Counted from the first letter of the stretch, positions 42,046-51,776 are shown. The stretch: DNA of 59,807 bases from JBEATZ01 sp041178545 (GCA_041178545.1 JBEGVB010000032.1:1-59807), one strand, 5' to 3'. A program made the numbers and translations. Notes: generated by a model not told the origin, from the letters alone.

Positions 42046-42732
42046 TTACTCGAATGCCAGGGCCACGCCGGGACCCATGGTGGTGGAAACCACGACCTTG
42101 CGGAAGAACGCGCCCTTGGCCTGTGCCGGGCGCAACGTGCGCAAGTGCTCGAGGAATGCGACAAGGTTTGCCTCGAGGTCGCCGGCAGCGAACGAGCGCT
42201 TGCCGATGGCCGCGTGGACGTTTGCACCGGCATCGGTGCGGAACTCGATCTTGCCCGCCTTGAACTCGCGGACCGCAGCCGCCACGTTGGGCGTCACGGT
42301 GCCAGCCTTGGGCGAGGGCATCTTGCCCTGCGGGCCGAGCACGCGACCGAGCTTGCCGACATACTTCATCATGTCGGGCGAGGCGATCGTCATGTCGAAG
42401 TCGGTGAAGCCCTTGTCGATCTTGTCGGCAAGGTCTGCACCACCGACGAAGTCGGCACCGGCCTCGAGCGCTTCCTTCGCGCGGTCGCCTTCGGCGAACA
42501 CCGCGATCTTCACGCTCTTGCCCGTGCCCTTCGGCAGGCTCACCGAGCCGCGGACCAACTGCTCGGTCTTCTTGGCGTCGATGCCGATGCGGACGGCCAC
42601 GTCGACGGTCTCGTCGAACTTGGCCCCCGCGAGGGACTTCAGGAGGGCAATGCCCTCGGAAAGGGGATAGCGCTTACCCGCATCGACCTTTTCGGCGGCC
42701 TTGCGGAAACGCCTGCTGTGCTTGCGCGCCAT
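42046..42732 (-). CDS. rplA: 50S ribosomal protein L1
   Basis: L1 forms the mobile L1 stalk and in many bacteria represses its own operon by binding the rplK leader. The 228-residue protein has the N-terminal RRFRKAAEKVDAGKRYPLSEG, KFDETVDVAVRIGIDAKKTEQLVRG (internally ETVDVAVRIGIDAKKTEQLV), GRVLGPQGKMPSPKAGTVT and GANVHAAIGKRSFAAGDLEAN. Follows rplK by 29 bases. Confidence 0.97.
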   Translation of the reverse strand: MARKHSRRFRKAAEKVDAGKRYPLSEGIALLKSLAGAKFDETVDVAVRIGIDAKKTEQLVRGSVSLPKGTGKSVKIAVFAEGDRAKEALEAGADFVGGADLADKIDKGFTDFDMTIASPDMMKYVGKLGRVLGPQGKMPSPKAGTVTPNVAAAVREFKAGKIEFRTDAGANVHAAIGKRSFAAGDLEANLVAFLEHLRTLRPAQAKGAFFRKVVVSTTMGPGVALAFE

Positions 42733-42761
42733 GGCTTCTCCTCGTGTTGCGGATCAACCGC

Positions 42762-43187
42762 TCAGTCGACCACCTGGATGCCACAAGAGCGGGCGGTGCC
42801 TTCCACCATCCGCATTGCGGCCTCCACATCCTTCGTGTTCAGGTCCGCCATCTTCATCTGGGCGATTTCACGGACCTGAGCGCGATTGACCTTGCCCACC
42901 ACCTCGCTGCCCGGAGTCTTGGCGGCCGAAGCGAGCTTTGCAGCCTTCTTCAGCAGGACCGAGGCAGGCGGCGACTTGTAGATCAGCGTGAACGTGCGGT
43001 CCTTGTAGACCGTGATCAGCACCGGAATCACGAGCCCCATCCGGTCGCGGGTGGCGTCGTTGAACTCCTTGACGAACTGACCGATGTTCACACCGTGCTG
43101 ACCGAGGGCAGGGCCGACGGGCGGTGCGGGAGTGGCCTGACCAGCAGGACACTGCAACTTGACGACTGCGGTGACTTCTTTTGCCAT
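42762..43187 (-). CDS. rplK: 50S ribosomal protein L11
   Basis: L11 forms the GTPase-associated centre with 23S helix 43/44 and activates RelA on starvation. The 141-residue protein has the Pro-rich N-terminal CPAGQATPAPPVGPALGQHG and the C-terminal GTARSCGIQVVD. Length is standard. A 236-base gap upstream contains a structured leader candidate. Confidence 0.98.
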   Translation of the reverse strand: MAKEVTAVVKLQCPAGQATPAPPVGPALGQHGVNIGQFVKEFNDATRDRMGLVIPVLITVYKDRTFTLIYKSPPASVLLKKAAKLASAAKTPGSEVVGKVNRAQVREIAQMKMADLNTKDVEAAMRMVEGTARSCGIQVVD

Positions 43188-43198
43188 GCTTGCCTCTC

Positions 43199-43242
43199 AG
43201 CGGTTCCGTCGGACACCCTCCGCGAGGGGGTGCCCTCCCACT
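43199..43242 (-). promoter_or_regulatory. Candidate L1-binding leader upstream of rplK
   Basis: On the minus strand an outer stem AGTGG/CCGCT and an inner GGCACCC/GGGTGTCC stem flank an asymmetric internal loop (GAG versus GACGGAA). Two stems around an asymmetric internal loop, just upstream of rplK, is the topology of known L1 mRNA sites, where L1 represses rplKA. The rest of the 236-base gap shows no gene. Confidence 0.45.
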
Positions 43243-43423
43243 ACAAGAGCCGCGTCCGGAAGGTCCGGGCGCGAAAGGGGCGAGGCATCAAAGCGACCTC
43301 GCCCTACGAATGCAACAGTCGAGGCGAGCAAATTCCTGCAAGGGGCGGGAAAGGCTCGCCGCGGCCCGGTTCCGGGCGGCGCCACCGGCGCAAGCGCGCC
43401 GCGGCCGCCCCACCGGGGACCGT

Positions 43424-43957
43424 TCAGGTCGACTCGACTTCCCAGTACCCCAGGGTCATCGGGGTCGCGCGACCGAAGATGTTGACGGAGACCTCGAGCT
43501 GGCCCTTCTCCGCATGGACCTCCTCGACGGTTGCGTCCATGTTCTCGAAGGCACCCGCCTTGATCTTGACCCGGTCGCCCTTCTTGAAGTTCACGGCGAC
43601 CTTGGGCTGGTCCTTGCTGGCATCCATGCGGGCGAGGACCTTCTGGACCTCGTCCGGGCTGGCGGGCGTGGGCTGCTGGTGGTGGCCACCGACGAAGTCG
43701 CCGAAGCCAGGGGTCTCCCGGAGCACGAACCAGACGGGCTCGGTGAGCTCCATCTGGACCATCAGGTAGCCGGGGTAGAGCTTGCGGCGCTGGATACGCT
43801 TCTTGCCGCCGCGGTGGTCCGCGATGGTCTCCGTCGGCACGACGATCTGCGGCACCGAGGCATCGCAACCGGCCTGCTTGAGCCGCTTCATCATGCTCTC
43901 GCGGATGCGGTCTTCACGACCGACTTGCACGCGGAGGAAATACCAGTCGAGCGCCAT
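43424..43957 (-). CDS. nusG: Transcription termination/antitermination factor NusG
   Basis: NusG binds RNA polymerase and links it to Rho or the ribosome. From the ATG at 43957 it has 177 residues, with GAGGAG seven bases upstream; an upstream TTG at 43963 is less likely. The NGN domain (WYFLRVQVGREDRIRESM, RRKLYPGYLMVQME, WFVLRETPGFGDFVGG) and the KOW domain (FKKGDRVKIKAGAFENMDATVEEV) are clear. Follows secE by about 50 bases. Confidence 0.97.
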   Translation of the reverse strand: MALDWYFLRVQVGREDRIRESMMKRLKQAGCDASVPQIVVPTETIADHRGGKKRIQRRKLYPGYLMVQMELTEPVWFVLRETPGFGDFVGGHHQQPTPASPDEVQKVLARMDASKDQPKVAVNFKKGDRVKIKAGAFENMDATVEEVHAEKGQLEVSVNIFGRATPMTLGYWEVEST

Positions 43958-44007
43958 CTTCAACTCCTCAAGGGGTCACGTGGAGCCATGCGGGACGGAC
44001 CACAAGG

Positions 44008-44433
44008 TCACATCAGCAACGCGAGGCGCGCCAGTACAAGGTCGACAACCGTCAGGAAGAGGAACAGCACCACCACCGTCCCGGCCACGGCGAGGGTGCC
44101 TGCCCAGGTCTCCGGCCAAGCGGGCCAGGTGACCTTGCGCATCTCCGACTCGGTCTCCACCAGCGAGGTGGCCACTTTCGGACGCGCCAGGACCGAGTGG
44201 AAGACCCAGGCTGCCAGCAGGTTGAGCGCGAGCGCAACCAACGTCGAGACCTTCAGCGTCCCGAACAGCGGGAATGGGTCCACCAGCGTGGGGTTCGCCG
44301 TGGCGGGCAGGATGTTGCGGTCGAGAACCGTCACCAGTCCACCGGCGTGGAAGCAGCCGTAGGCGACGAGCAGGGTCAGCGACCAGAAGGCCACCATCCT
44401 CGCGTACCGCCCTTGTTCGTTGGTGTTGCTCAC
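44008..44433 (-). CDS. secE: Preprotein translocase subunit SecE with extra N-terminal TM segments
   Basis: Essential small subunit of SecYEG. The 141-residue protein (GTG start) has three hydrophobic segments, about residues 13-33, 58-80 and 112-136. The last, preceded by the SecE signature ETESEMRKVTWPAWPETWAG, is the conserved core. The two N-terminal helices mirror the three-TM architecture of E. coli SecE, not the minimal one-TM form of Gram-positives. Lies between tRNA-Trp and nusG. Confidence 0.93.
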   Translation of the reverse strand: MSNTNEQGRYARMVAFWSLTLLVAYGCFHAGGLVTVLDRNILPATANPTLVDPFPLFGTLKVSTLVALALNLLAAWVFHSVLARPKVATSLVETESEMRKVTWPAWPETWAGTLAVAGTVVVLFLFLTVVDLVLARLALLM

Positions 44434-44504
44434 AGCGTGGTCTCGTCCTGTTTCCGCTGCGGGACGACGGTGCGTCCCGCGTTAGTCCATCCGAATTCAG
44501 AAAG

Positions 44505-44580
44505 TGGCAGGGCAGGAAGGAATCGAACCCTCAACCCATCGATTTGGAATCGATAGCTCTACCAATTGAGCTACTGCCCT
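44505..44580 (-). tRNA. tRNA-Trp (anticodon CCA)
   Basis: Minus strand: acceptor AGGGCAG at 44580-44574 pairs with CTGCCCT (44515-44509), discriminator G and encoded CCA at 44507-44505. Anticodon loop TTCCAAA gives CCA. It lies between tuf and secE, a common bacterial arrangement. Confidence 0.96.
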
Positions 44581-44627
44581 ACGGGTCCGGAACACCGAAC
44601 CCAGTTTCCAACGCGTCCTCCGGTTCA

Positions 44628-44647
44628 GGCCTCGCCGGAGCGAGGCC
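44628..44647 (-). other. Perfect hairpin downstream of tuf
   Basis: 44628-44635 pairs with 44640-44647 (GGCCTCGC/GCGAGGCC) around a four-base loop. It begins 21 bases after the tuf stop. No U-tract follows, so it may stabilise or process the tuf mRNA rather than terminate it. Confidence 0.5.
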
Positions 44648-44668
44648 CGAGGCCGCAGGACGTTCCGA

Positions 44669-45871
<1,203 letters not shown>

Positions 45872-45937
45872 TGGAGTGAGTTGGAGTTCGGATGGAAACG
45901 GAGCGGCCCACCACGGAGGACGGGCAGCGGAAAACGT

Positions 45938-46013
45938 TGGAGCTGCTGACGGGAATTGAACCCATGACCTCGTCCTTACCAAGGACGTGCTCTACCAGCT
46001 GAGCTACAGCAGC
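45938..46013 (-). tRNA. tRNA-Thr (anticodon GGT)
   Basis: Minus strand: GCTGCTG at 46013-46007 pairs with CAGCAGC (45948-45942); CCA is encoded at 45940-45938. Anticodon loop TTGGTAA gives GGT, reading ACC and ACU. Counterpart of E. coli thrT next to tufB. Confidence 0.96.
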
Positions 46014-46040
46014 GAACGCGACAGGGAGAGAAAGAACGAG

Positions 46041-46115
<75 letters not shown>

Positions 46116-46210
46116 CACCGACGCCCAGCGAAGCTGCGCGGCAGTCCGTGGGTCCCGGCCAGGTCGTTCCCGTTCGCTTGCGCACCCGAAGGCATCCGGG
46201 CAGGCAAAGC

Positions 46211-46295
<85 letters not shown>

Positions 46296-46381
46296 GACGG
46301 GAAAGAGTCCGGTCGAGTCCTTTCACCGACCGCGCAGAACCAGCACTCCCGGGCGACACCTGACCGAAGGGACACCGCTCC

Positions 46382-46405
46382 GAACGCCCTCGCTCGAGGG
46401 CGTTC
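46382..46405 (-). repeat. Perfect 11-bp inverted repeat abutting tRNA-Thr
   Basis: 46382-46392 and 46395-46405 are perfect inverted copies with a two-base centre, and the structure directly touches the encoded CCA end of tRNA-Thr(TGT). No U-tract follows on the minus strand. It may act as a processing signal in the tRNA precursor. Confidence 0.6.
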
Positions 46406-46480
46406 TGGAGCTAGCGGTGGGAATTGAACCCACAACCTCCAGATTACAAATCAGGTGCTCTACCCTTGAGCTACGCTAGC
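46406..46480 (-). tRNA. tRNA-Thr (anticodon TGT), U-U mismatch in anticodon stem
   Basis: Minus strand: GCTAGCG at 46480-46474 pairs with CGCTAGC (46416-46410); CCA at 46408-46406. Anticodon loop TTTGTAA gives TGT, reading ACA and ACG. The anticodon stem CCTGA/TCTGG has a T-T mismatch at positions 29/41. Counterpart of E. coli thrU and first gene of the tRNA-tuf unit. Confidence 0.94.
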
Positions 46481-46507
46481 GCAGCGCTGTCGAGGAAAGG
46501 CCGGAGG

Positions 46508-46535
46508 AGGATAGCGACGGGGGTGCGCAGTTCAA
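46508..46535 (-). promoter_or_regulatory. Sigma70-type promoter of the tRNA-tuf operon
   Basis: Minus-strand TTGAAC (46535-46530), a 16-base spacer and TATCCT (46513-46508), about 27 bases before the first tRNA. The -35 element overlaps the aroC stop codon (46534-46532). Confidence 0.6.
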
Positions 46536-47758
46536 GGATCCCCCGGACCCTTTTTTGGCGCCCCGCGCCCGAGCGCGGCCGCTGCCGCCGAGAACGCACG
46601 CCACCGCTCGAGGAACTCGGCCACGGTCTCGCCGCCGACCCGCGCCAGCAGCGCATCGGCGAGCACCAGGGCAACCATCGCCTCCGCCACCACCGAGGCA
46701 GCGGCCACAGCACACACGTCGGACCGCTCGTAGCCTGCCGACACGGCGGCCCCACTGGCAAGATCGACACTCGCGAGCGGTTGCAGCAGGGTCGAGATCG
46801 GCTTCATCGCCGCGCGCACCACCAGCGGCTGCCCGTTGGTCATGCCCCCCTCGAGTCCTCCCGCGCGGTTCGAGGTCCGGGAGGTGGCGAGGTGGTCGCC
46901 ACCTGCCGGCGCACCGGCCCCGACCTGCGGGACGATCGGATCGTGGACCGAGGAGCCAAAGGCTTCGGCTGCACCGAATCCGGCCCCCACCTCCACGCCC
47001 TTGATGGCGGGGATGGAGAGGAGTGCAGCCCCCAGCCGACTGTCGAGCCGCTCGTGCCACTGCAGGCAGCTGCCCAGTCCCGGGGGTACGCCGTGCACGT
47101 GGACCTCCACCACTCCCCCCACGGTGTCCCGGTTGCGCGCCGCCGCGTCGACCTCTGCGCACATCGCCGCGTCGGCAACCGGGTCGAGGGTGTAGAGGGC
47201 AGCACTGTCCCGCTGGGCGCGCAGGGCCGCGACCGCCGCAGCATCCGCGGGGAGCTGGGGCAGGTGCGACGGCAACTCCGCACGCCCCACCCGCCGCACG
47301 AAGCCCAGCACTTCCGCCCCCACGAGCCGGAGCACCTGGGCACAAACGGCACCTGCAGCCACCCGGCCCGCGGTCTCGCGTGCCGAGGCGCGCTCCAGGG
47401 TGGAGCGGATGTCGGTGTCGAGCCAGCGGTAGCAGCCGGCCAGGTCGGCATGGCCGGGGCGGGGACGGCTCGGCTCGGGCAACTCGTCGATGGTGTGGTC
47501 GCGGTTGCGGACCACGAGGCAGAGCGGCGAGCCGATGGTCACGCCACGGCGCAGCCCGCCGAGCACCTCCACGGCATCCTGCTCGATCCGCTGGCGGCCG
47601 CCGCGCCCGGCGCCACCCTGCCTGCGGCGCAAGGCGGCGTTGACCGCATCGAGGTCGACCGTGAGCCCGCGGGGCAGCCCCTCGAGGAGGGAGACCACGG
47701 CTGGACCGTGGGACTCGCCCGCGGTGCGGAACGACAAGCGGCTCAGGAGCGGGTTCAC
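46532..47758 (-). CDS. aroC: Chorismate synthase
   Basis: Last step of the shikimate pathway: 5-enolpyruvylshikimate-3-phosphate to chorismate, with reduced FMN. From GTG 47758 it has 408 residues. Family signatures are present: FRTAGESHGPAVV at the N-terminus, ERASARETAGRVAAGA, and the C-terminal SNRAGGLEGGMTNGQPLVVR and KPIST. The GTG overlaps the stop of the response regulator upstream (GTGA). Slightly longer than the usual 350-390. No other aro genes are nearby. Confidence 0.97.
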   Translation of the reverse strand: MNPLLSRLSFRTAGESHGPAVVSLLEGLPRGLTVDLDAVNAALRRRQGGAGRGGRQRIEQDAVEVLGGLRRGVTIGSPLCLVVRNRDHTIDELPEPSRPRPGHADLAGCYRWLDTDIRSTLERASARETAGRVAAGAVCAQVLRLVGAEVLGFVRRVGRAELPSHLPQLPADAAAVAALRAQRDSAALYTLDPVADAAMCAEVDAAARNRDTVGGVVEVHVHGVPPGLGSCLQWHERLDSRLGAALLSIPAIKGVEVGAGFGAAEAFGSSVHDPIVPQVGAGAPAGGDHLATSRTSNRAGGLEGGMTNGQPLVVRAAMKPISTLLQPLASVDLASGAAVSAGYERSDVCAVAAASVVAEAMVALVLADALLARVGGETVAEFLERWRAFSAAAAALGRGAPKKGPGDP

Positions 47759-48450
47759 GGCTGCGACCTCGCCGGTTGGCTCGGGAGCTCCGCGGCCTCC
47801 GGGGCAGCCACGGGGCGCGGCACGCCGGGGAGCGCGCAGGCCTCGAGGAGGAAGGGCAGGGTCGGGGCGGGCACCCGCGCGTCTGCCGCGGCGGCAGGCA
47901 ACCCCGCGTCGGCCGTCGGCGGTGGTGGCAGTGGTGGCTGTGGTGGCAGTGGCACGAGGACCGCCGCGGACTCGACGGCTGCGACCGCCGGCGCACCTGC
48001 GGGCACGTCCGACGGGACCGCTGCCGAGGCCGGAGCGGCGGGCTGCGGCTCGGGCTCGTGGACCGGGGGCGGCACCGCGGCCGCACTCCGCGGCACCGCC
48101 ATCACCGCGTCGCGGAACGCGAACAGGTCGAACGGCTTCGACAGCACGGCGCGCACGAAGGGCATGGCACCGAGTTGGGCGCGCGTCGCCTCGTCGACGT
48201 AGCCCGACACCACCAGCATCGCAGGCTGCTGCGGCTGGGTCGCAAGCCATGCCGCGACCTCCTGGCCGGAGGCGCGCGGCATGTCGAGGTCGCAGACGAG
48301 CACGTCGATGCCACCCTGCGCGAGCCGCGCCTTGGCGGCCTCGCCGTCCTCCACCATGTGGACCTCGGCGCCGCTGCGGGAGAGCAGCTCGCGCAACAGG
48401 CCACCGACCGCACGGTCGTTGTCGGCGATCAGCACCACGGGGCCGTTCAT
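47755..48450 (-). CDS. Response regulator, receiver domain plus Pro/Ala-rich tail
   Basis: The first 115 residues are a receiver domain: acidic pocket D10 and D12, phosphoacceptor D54 in LVCDLDMP, Ser82 in VVSGY and Lys105 in SKPFD. Residues about 116-231 are low complexity (Pro, Ala, Val) with no recognisable output domain, ending PAPTLPFLLEACALPG and an Ala/Pro tail. No histidine kinase is nearby, so it is an orphan. Its stop overlaps the aroC start, but a functional link to chorismate synthesis is not implied. The tail may be a linker-like interaction segment or non-functional. Confidence 0.85.
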   Translation of the reverse strand: MNGPVVLIADNDRAVGGLLRELLSRSGAEVHMVEDGEAAKARLAQGGIDVLVCDLDMPRASGQEVAAWLATQPQQPAMLVVSGYVDEATRAQLGAMPFVRAVLSKPFDLFAFRDAVMAVPRSAAAVPPPVHEPEPQPAAPASAAVPSDVPAGAPAVAAVESAAVLVPLPPQPPLPPPPTADAGLPAAAADARVPAPTLPFLLEACALPGVPRPVAAPEAAELPSQPARSQP

Positions 48451-48502
48451 GGACGCACCTTAGCGAGGCGCGCGGCCGCGCGGAACACGCAGGGCGCGGG
48501 AG

Positions 48503-50569
48503 TCAGCTCCCCAGCGGCTGGATCCAAGACACGTCGTCGTAGGGGACCTCGAGGCGCACCTTGCCGTACTCGACGGTGACGACCTCCTTCACGGCATCGA
48601 CCTTGTGCACGGTGGCCGGCCGGCCCCACCGCGGCAGGAACACCGTGTCGCCCTTCTTCAGGCTGCCACAGAACGCCATGCGCCTGCGGTGCACGGCCGC
48701 CTGCCGCAGCAGGCCGTCGACGACCCGCTTGAGCTGCTTGGCGCGCTCGCCGTGCGCACCCGGGGCGCTGAGGAGCGCCTGCAACGGCTCGGACATGGCC
48801 GTCTGGGCAGCCCGCAGCTGCGACTCCACCACCGCATCCGACTCCTCGCCGAGCCAGGCGGCCTTGCGCTGCGCCTCGGCAAGGCGCTCCTGCAGCTCGC
48901 CCTGTTGCTTCTCGACCTTGCGACTCACGTCCGCGGTCCGCCGACGGTCCTCCTCGGCCTCCCGCCGTGCAACCTGCACGCGCTGGATCACGTCCTGCAG
49001 CGAGGTGTCGCGCACGCCCAGCAGCTCGCGGGCCCGTGCGACCACGTCCTGCGGCATGCCCACCCTGCTGGCGATGGCAAGCGCATGGCTCGCGCCGGGG
49101 ATGCCCACGTCGAGCCGGTAAAGCGGCTGCAACGAGGATCCGTCGAACGCCATCGAGCCGTTCTCCGCGCCGCGGTTCTGGTAGGCGAAGTCCTTGAGCC
49201 TGCCGAGGTGCGTGGTCACCACTGCGTGGGCACCGCTGCGCAGCAGCTGCTCCAGCACCGCGTAGCCGAGCACGCCGCCCTCCTCTGGGTCGGTGCCGGC
49301 CCCGAGCTCGTCGAGCAGCACCAGCGCACGGGGTGAGGCATGGCCGAGGCACCTGGCGATCCGCCTCACGTGCGAGCTGAACGTCGAGAGGTTCTGCGAG
49401 ATGCCCTGCTCGTCGCCGATGTCCACCTGCACGGCCTCGTAGAAGGGCAGCGTGCAGCCCTCGTCCGCGGGCAGCGGCACCGCGCACAGCGCCATGACCG
49501 CCAGCAGACCGATGGTCTTGAGGACCACCGTCTTGCCGCCCGTGTTGGGACCGGTGACGACGAGCACGTGGTTGGGGTCGCCGAGCGCCACGTCGAGCGG
49601 CACGATGTCGGCAACCGCCCGTTGGCGCAGCAGGATCGGGTGGCGGGCGCCGCGCAGCCGCAGCGGGCCTGACTCCGTGAGCCTGGGGACGTGGAAGCCG
49701 AGTTCCGCCACGAGCCGTGCCTTGGCCTGCGCGAGGTCCATCTCGCCCAGCCGCTGGACGGCGTGCACCACCTCCGGCTCCAGGCGCCGCAGCGAGCGCG
49801 CAGCATTGGCCAGCACCACCTGGATCTCGCGGTGCTCCGCGGCCATGGCGTCGGACAGGCGGTTGGCGGCCTCCACCACGCGGTCGGGCTCGACGAACAA
49901 CGTGGCGCCCGAGGCGCTGCGGTCGTGCAGCACGCCCTGCACCCGCTGGCGGTGCTCCTGCTTCACCTGCAGCACGGGTCGGCCGTGGCGCCAGGAGGGC
50001 TCCGGGGCCTGCAGGTACTTGCGCAGGTCGCCCTCGAGCAGCAGTTGCTGGACGATCGACTCGACGCGGGCACGGTAGGACTCGATCTCCGCCCGGGCGG
50101 CTGCGAGCCTCGGCGACGCGGTGCTGAGCACCTCACCGCGGTCGTCGACCAACTGCTCGAGGTCGTGGACGAGGTCGGTGAGGTCGCGCATGCCCTCGGT
50201 GAGCACGTGCAGCGCCGCGGGACCCGCGAGTGCCCACTGGCGGCACCGCTCGGCAGCACGCAGCACGCGCTTCAGGTCGGCGAGGTCCTTGGCCGTGAGC
50301 TGGTGCTCGCCGCGGAAGCAAGGCTCCAGCCACGACCGCACCTCGACGACGCCCGAGACCGGGAGCGAGGCACCTGCCGCGAGCCGAAGGGCCAGCGCCT
50401 CGACGGCATCGAGCGCCTGCTGCGCCGCCGCGAGCGAGTTGAGCGGCACGAGGCCGTCGACGGCGATCCGCCCGAGCGGCGTGGCCAGCCTCTCGACCAG
50501 CACCGTGCGCACGGCATGGAACTCGAGGGCATCGAGGTCGTGCGTGCGGCGGTCGGCGGGAGAGGACAT
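48503..50569 (-). CDS. mutS2: MutS2-type ATPase lacking the Smr domain
   Basis: MutS family protein of the MutS2 branch, 688 residues from the ATG at 50569. It has the lever/core region, Walker A VTGPNTGGKTVVLKTIG near residue 343, Walker B LVLLDELGAGTDPEEGG, and VVTTHLGRLKDFAY, then a long coiled coil and a KOW-like segment (LKKGDTVFLPRWGRPATV). The protein stops there: the C-terminal Smr nuclease domain of canonical MutS2 (about 780 residues) is missing. MutS2 proteins act on recombination intermediates or collided ribosomes, both of which usually involve Smr. Divergent from the PLP gene by 46 bases. Confidence 0.93.
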   Translation of the reverse strand: MSSPADRRTHDLDALEFHAVRTVLVERLATPLGRIAVDGLVPLNSLAAAQQALDAVEALALRLAAGASLPVSGVVEVRSWLEPCFRGEHQLTAKDLADLKRVLRAAERCRQWALAGPAALHVLTEGMRDLTDLVHDLEQLVDDRGEVLSTASPRLAAARAEIESYRARVESIVQQLLLEGDLRKYLQAPEPSWRHGRPVLQVKQEHRQRVQGVLHDRSASGATLFVEPDRVVEAANRLSDAMAAEHREIQVVLANAARSLRRLEPEVVHAVQRLGEMDLAQAKARLVAELGFHVPRLTESGPLRLRGARHPILLRQRAVADIVPLDVALGDPNHVLVVTGPNTGGKTVVLKTIGLLAVMALCAVPLPADEGCTLPFYEAVQVDIGDEQGISQNLSTFSSHVRRIARCLGHASPRALVLLDELGAGTDPEEGGVLGYAVLEQLLRSGAHAVVTTHLGRLKDFAYQNRGAENGSMAFDGSSLQPLYRLDVGIPGASHALAIASRVGMPQDVVARARELLGVRDTSLQDVIQRVQVARREAEEDRRRTADVSRKVEKQQGELQERLAEAQRKAAWLGEESDAVVESQLRAAQTAMSEPLQALLSAPGAHGERAKQLKRVVDGLLRQAAVHRRRMAFCGSLKKGDTVFLPRWGRPATVHKVDAVKEVVTVEYGKVRLEVPYDDVSWIQPLGS

Positions 50570-50581
50570 GGGCTGAGCATG

Positions 50582-50608
50582 TTGCCGCGCACGGTGTGGA
50601 AGTAAACT
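50582..50608 (+). promoter_or_regulatory. Candidate promoter of the trans-sulfuration gene
   Basis: TTGCCG (50582-50587), a short 15-base spacer and TAAACT (50603-50608), seven bases before the ATG at 50616. If used, the transcript would be leaderless. Confidence 0.35.
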
Positions 50609-50615
50609 CCGCGCC

Positions 50616-51776
50616 ATGACGAGCGAGCGCAAGCCAGGTTTCGGCACCACCGCGATCCACGCCGGGCAGCACCCGGACCCCACCACCGGCGCGATCATGA
50701 CGCCCGTCTACATGACGAGCACCTACGTGCAGGAGGCGCCGGCGGTCACCAAGGGCTACGACTACTCGCGCAGCCACAACCCCACCCGCACGGCGATGGA
50801 GCAGAACCTCGCTGCCATGGAGGGCGGTGCGTTCGGCCTCGGCTTCGCCAGCGGCATGGCGGCGATCCACTGCGTCCTCAACCTGCTGCAGTCGGGCGAC
50901 CACGTGGTGGCGGGCAACGACCTCTACGGCGGCACCTACCGCATCCTGAAGACGCTGTACGAGAAGTTCGGCCTCAGGACCACGTTCGTCGACATGACCG
51001 ACCTCGCGGCCTTCCGCGCCGCGCTCCAGCCCAACACGAAGCTCGTCATGCTGGAGACGCCGACCAACCCGCTGCTGCGCTGCAGCGACCTCGCGGCAAT
51101 CGCAGCCGTGTGCCGCAGCAAGGGCATCCTGACGCTCGCCGACAACACCTTTGCGACGCCCTGCCTGCAGAACCCGCTGGCCCTCGGCTGCGACATCGTC
51201 GTCCACTCCACCACCAAGTACCTGGGCGGCCACTCGGACGTCGTGGGCGGCGTGCTGGTGTGCAACGACGCTGCCCTGCACAAGCAGCTCGCCCACTTCC
51301 AGAACTCCTGCGGCGGCACGCCGGGACCGATGGACTGCTTCCTCGTGCTGCGCGGCACCAAGACCCTGCACGTGCGCATGGACCGTCACTGCAGCAACGC
51401 AACTGCCGTGGCCGAGTGGCTCAGCCTGCACCCGAAGGTGGACCGCGTGTACTACCCGTTCCTCGCAACGCACCCCCAGCACGCGGTTGCGAGGAAGCAA
51501 ATGCGCGCAGGTGGCGGCATGGTGAGCGTCGAGCTGAAGGCAAACGTCGACCAGGCCAAGAAGTTTGCGGCCTCCATGCGTTGGTTCTCGCTCGCCGAGA
51601 GCCTCGGCGGGGTCGAGAGCCTCGTCGACCACCCAGCCTCCATGACCCACGCGTCGATCCCGGCGGACCAGCGCCGGGCAGCAGGCCTCCAGGACGGACT
51701 GATCCGGCTGAGCGTGGGCATCGAGGACGAGGCAGACCTGATCGCCGACCTCGAGCAGGCGCTCAAGAAGCTCTGA
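50616..51776 (+). CDS. Cystathionine gamma-synthase/gamma-lyase family PLP enzyme
   Basis: Trans-sulfuration enzyme of the Cys/Met metabolism PLP family, 386 residues, the length of E. coli MetB. It has PVYMTSTYVQEAP, YDYSRSHNPTRTAMEQNLA, GFASGMAAIH, the PLP lysine K201 in HSTTKYLGGHSDVVGG and the C-terminal SLGGVESLVDHPASMTH and RLSVGIEDEADLIADL. These fit either gamma-synthase (methionine synthesis) or gamma-lyase (cysteine from cystathionine); sequence inspection alone cannot decide. No other sulfur genes are adjacent. Confidence 0.92.
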   Translation: MTSERKPGFGTTAIHAGQHPDPTTGAIMTPVYMTSTYVQEAPAVTKGYDYSRSHNPTRTAMEQNLAAMEGGAFGLGFASGMAAIHCVLNLLQSGDHVVAGNDLYGGTYRILKTLYEKFGLRTTFVDMTDLAAFRAALQPNTKLVMLETPTNPLLRCSDLAAIAAVCRSKGILTLADNTFATPCLQNPLALGCDIVVHSTTKYLGGHSDVVGGVLVCNDAALHKQLAHFQNSCGGTPGPMDCFLVLRGTKTLHVRMDRHCSNATAVAEWLSLHPKVDRVYYPFLATHPQHAVARKQMRAGGGMVSVELKANVDQAKKFAASMRWFSLAESLGGVESLVDHPASMTHASIPADQRRAAGLQDGLIRLSVGIEDEADLIADLEQALKKL

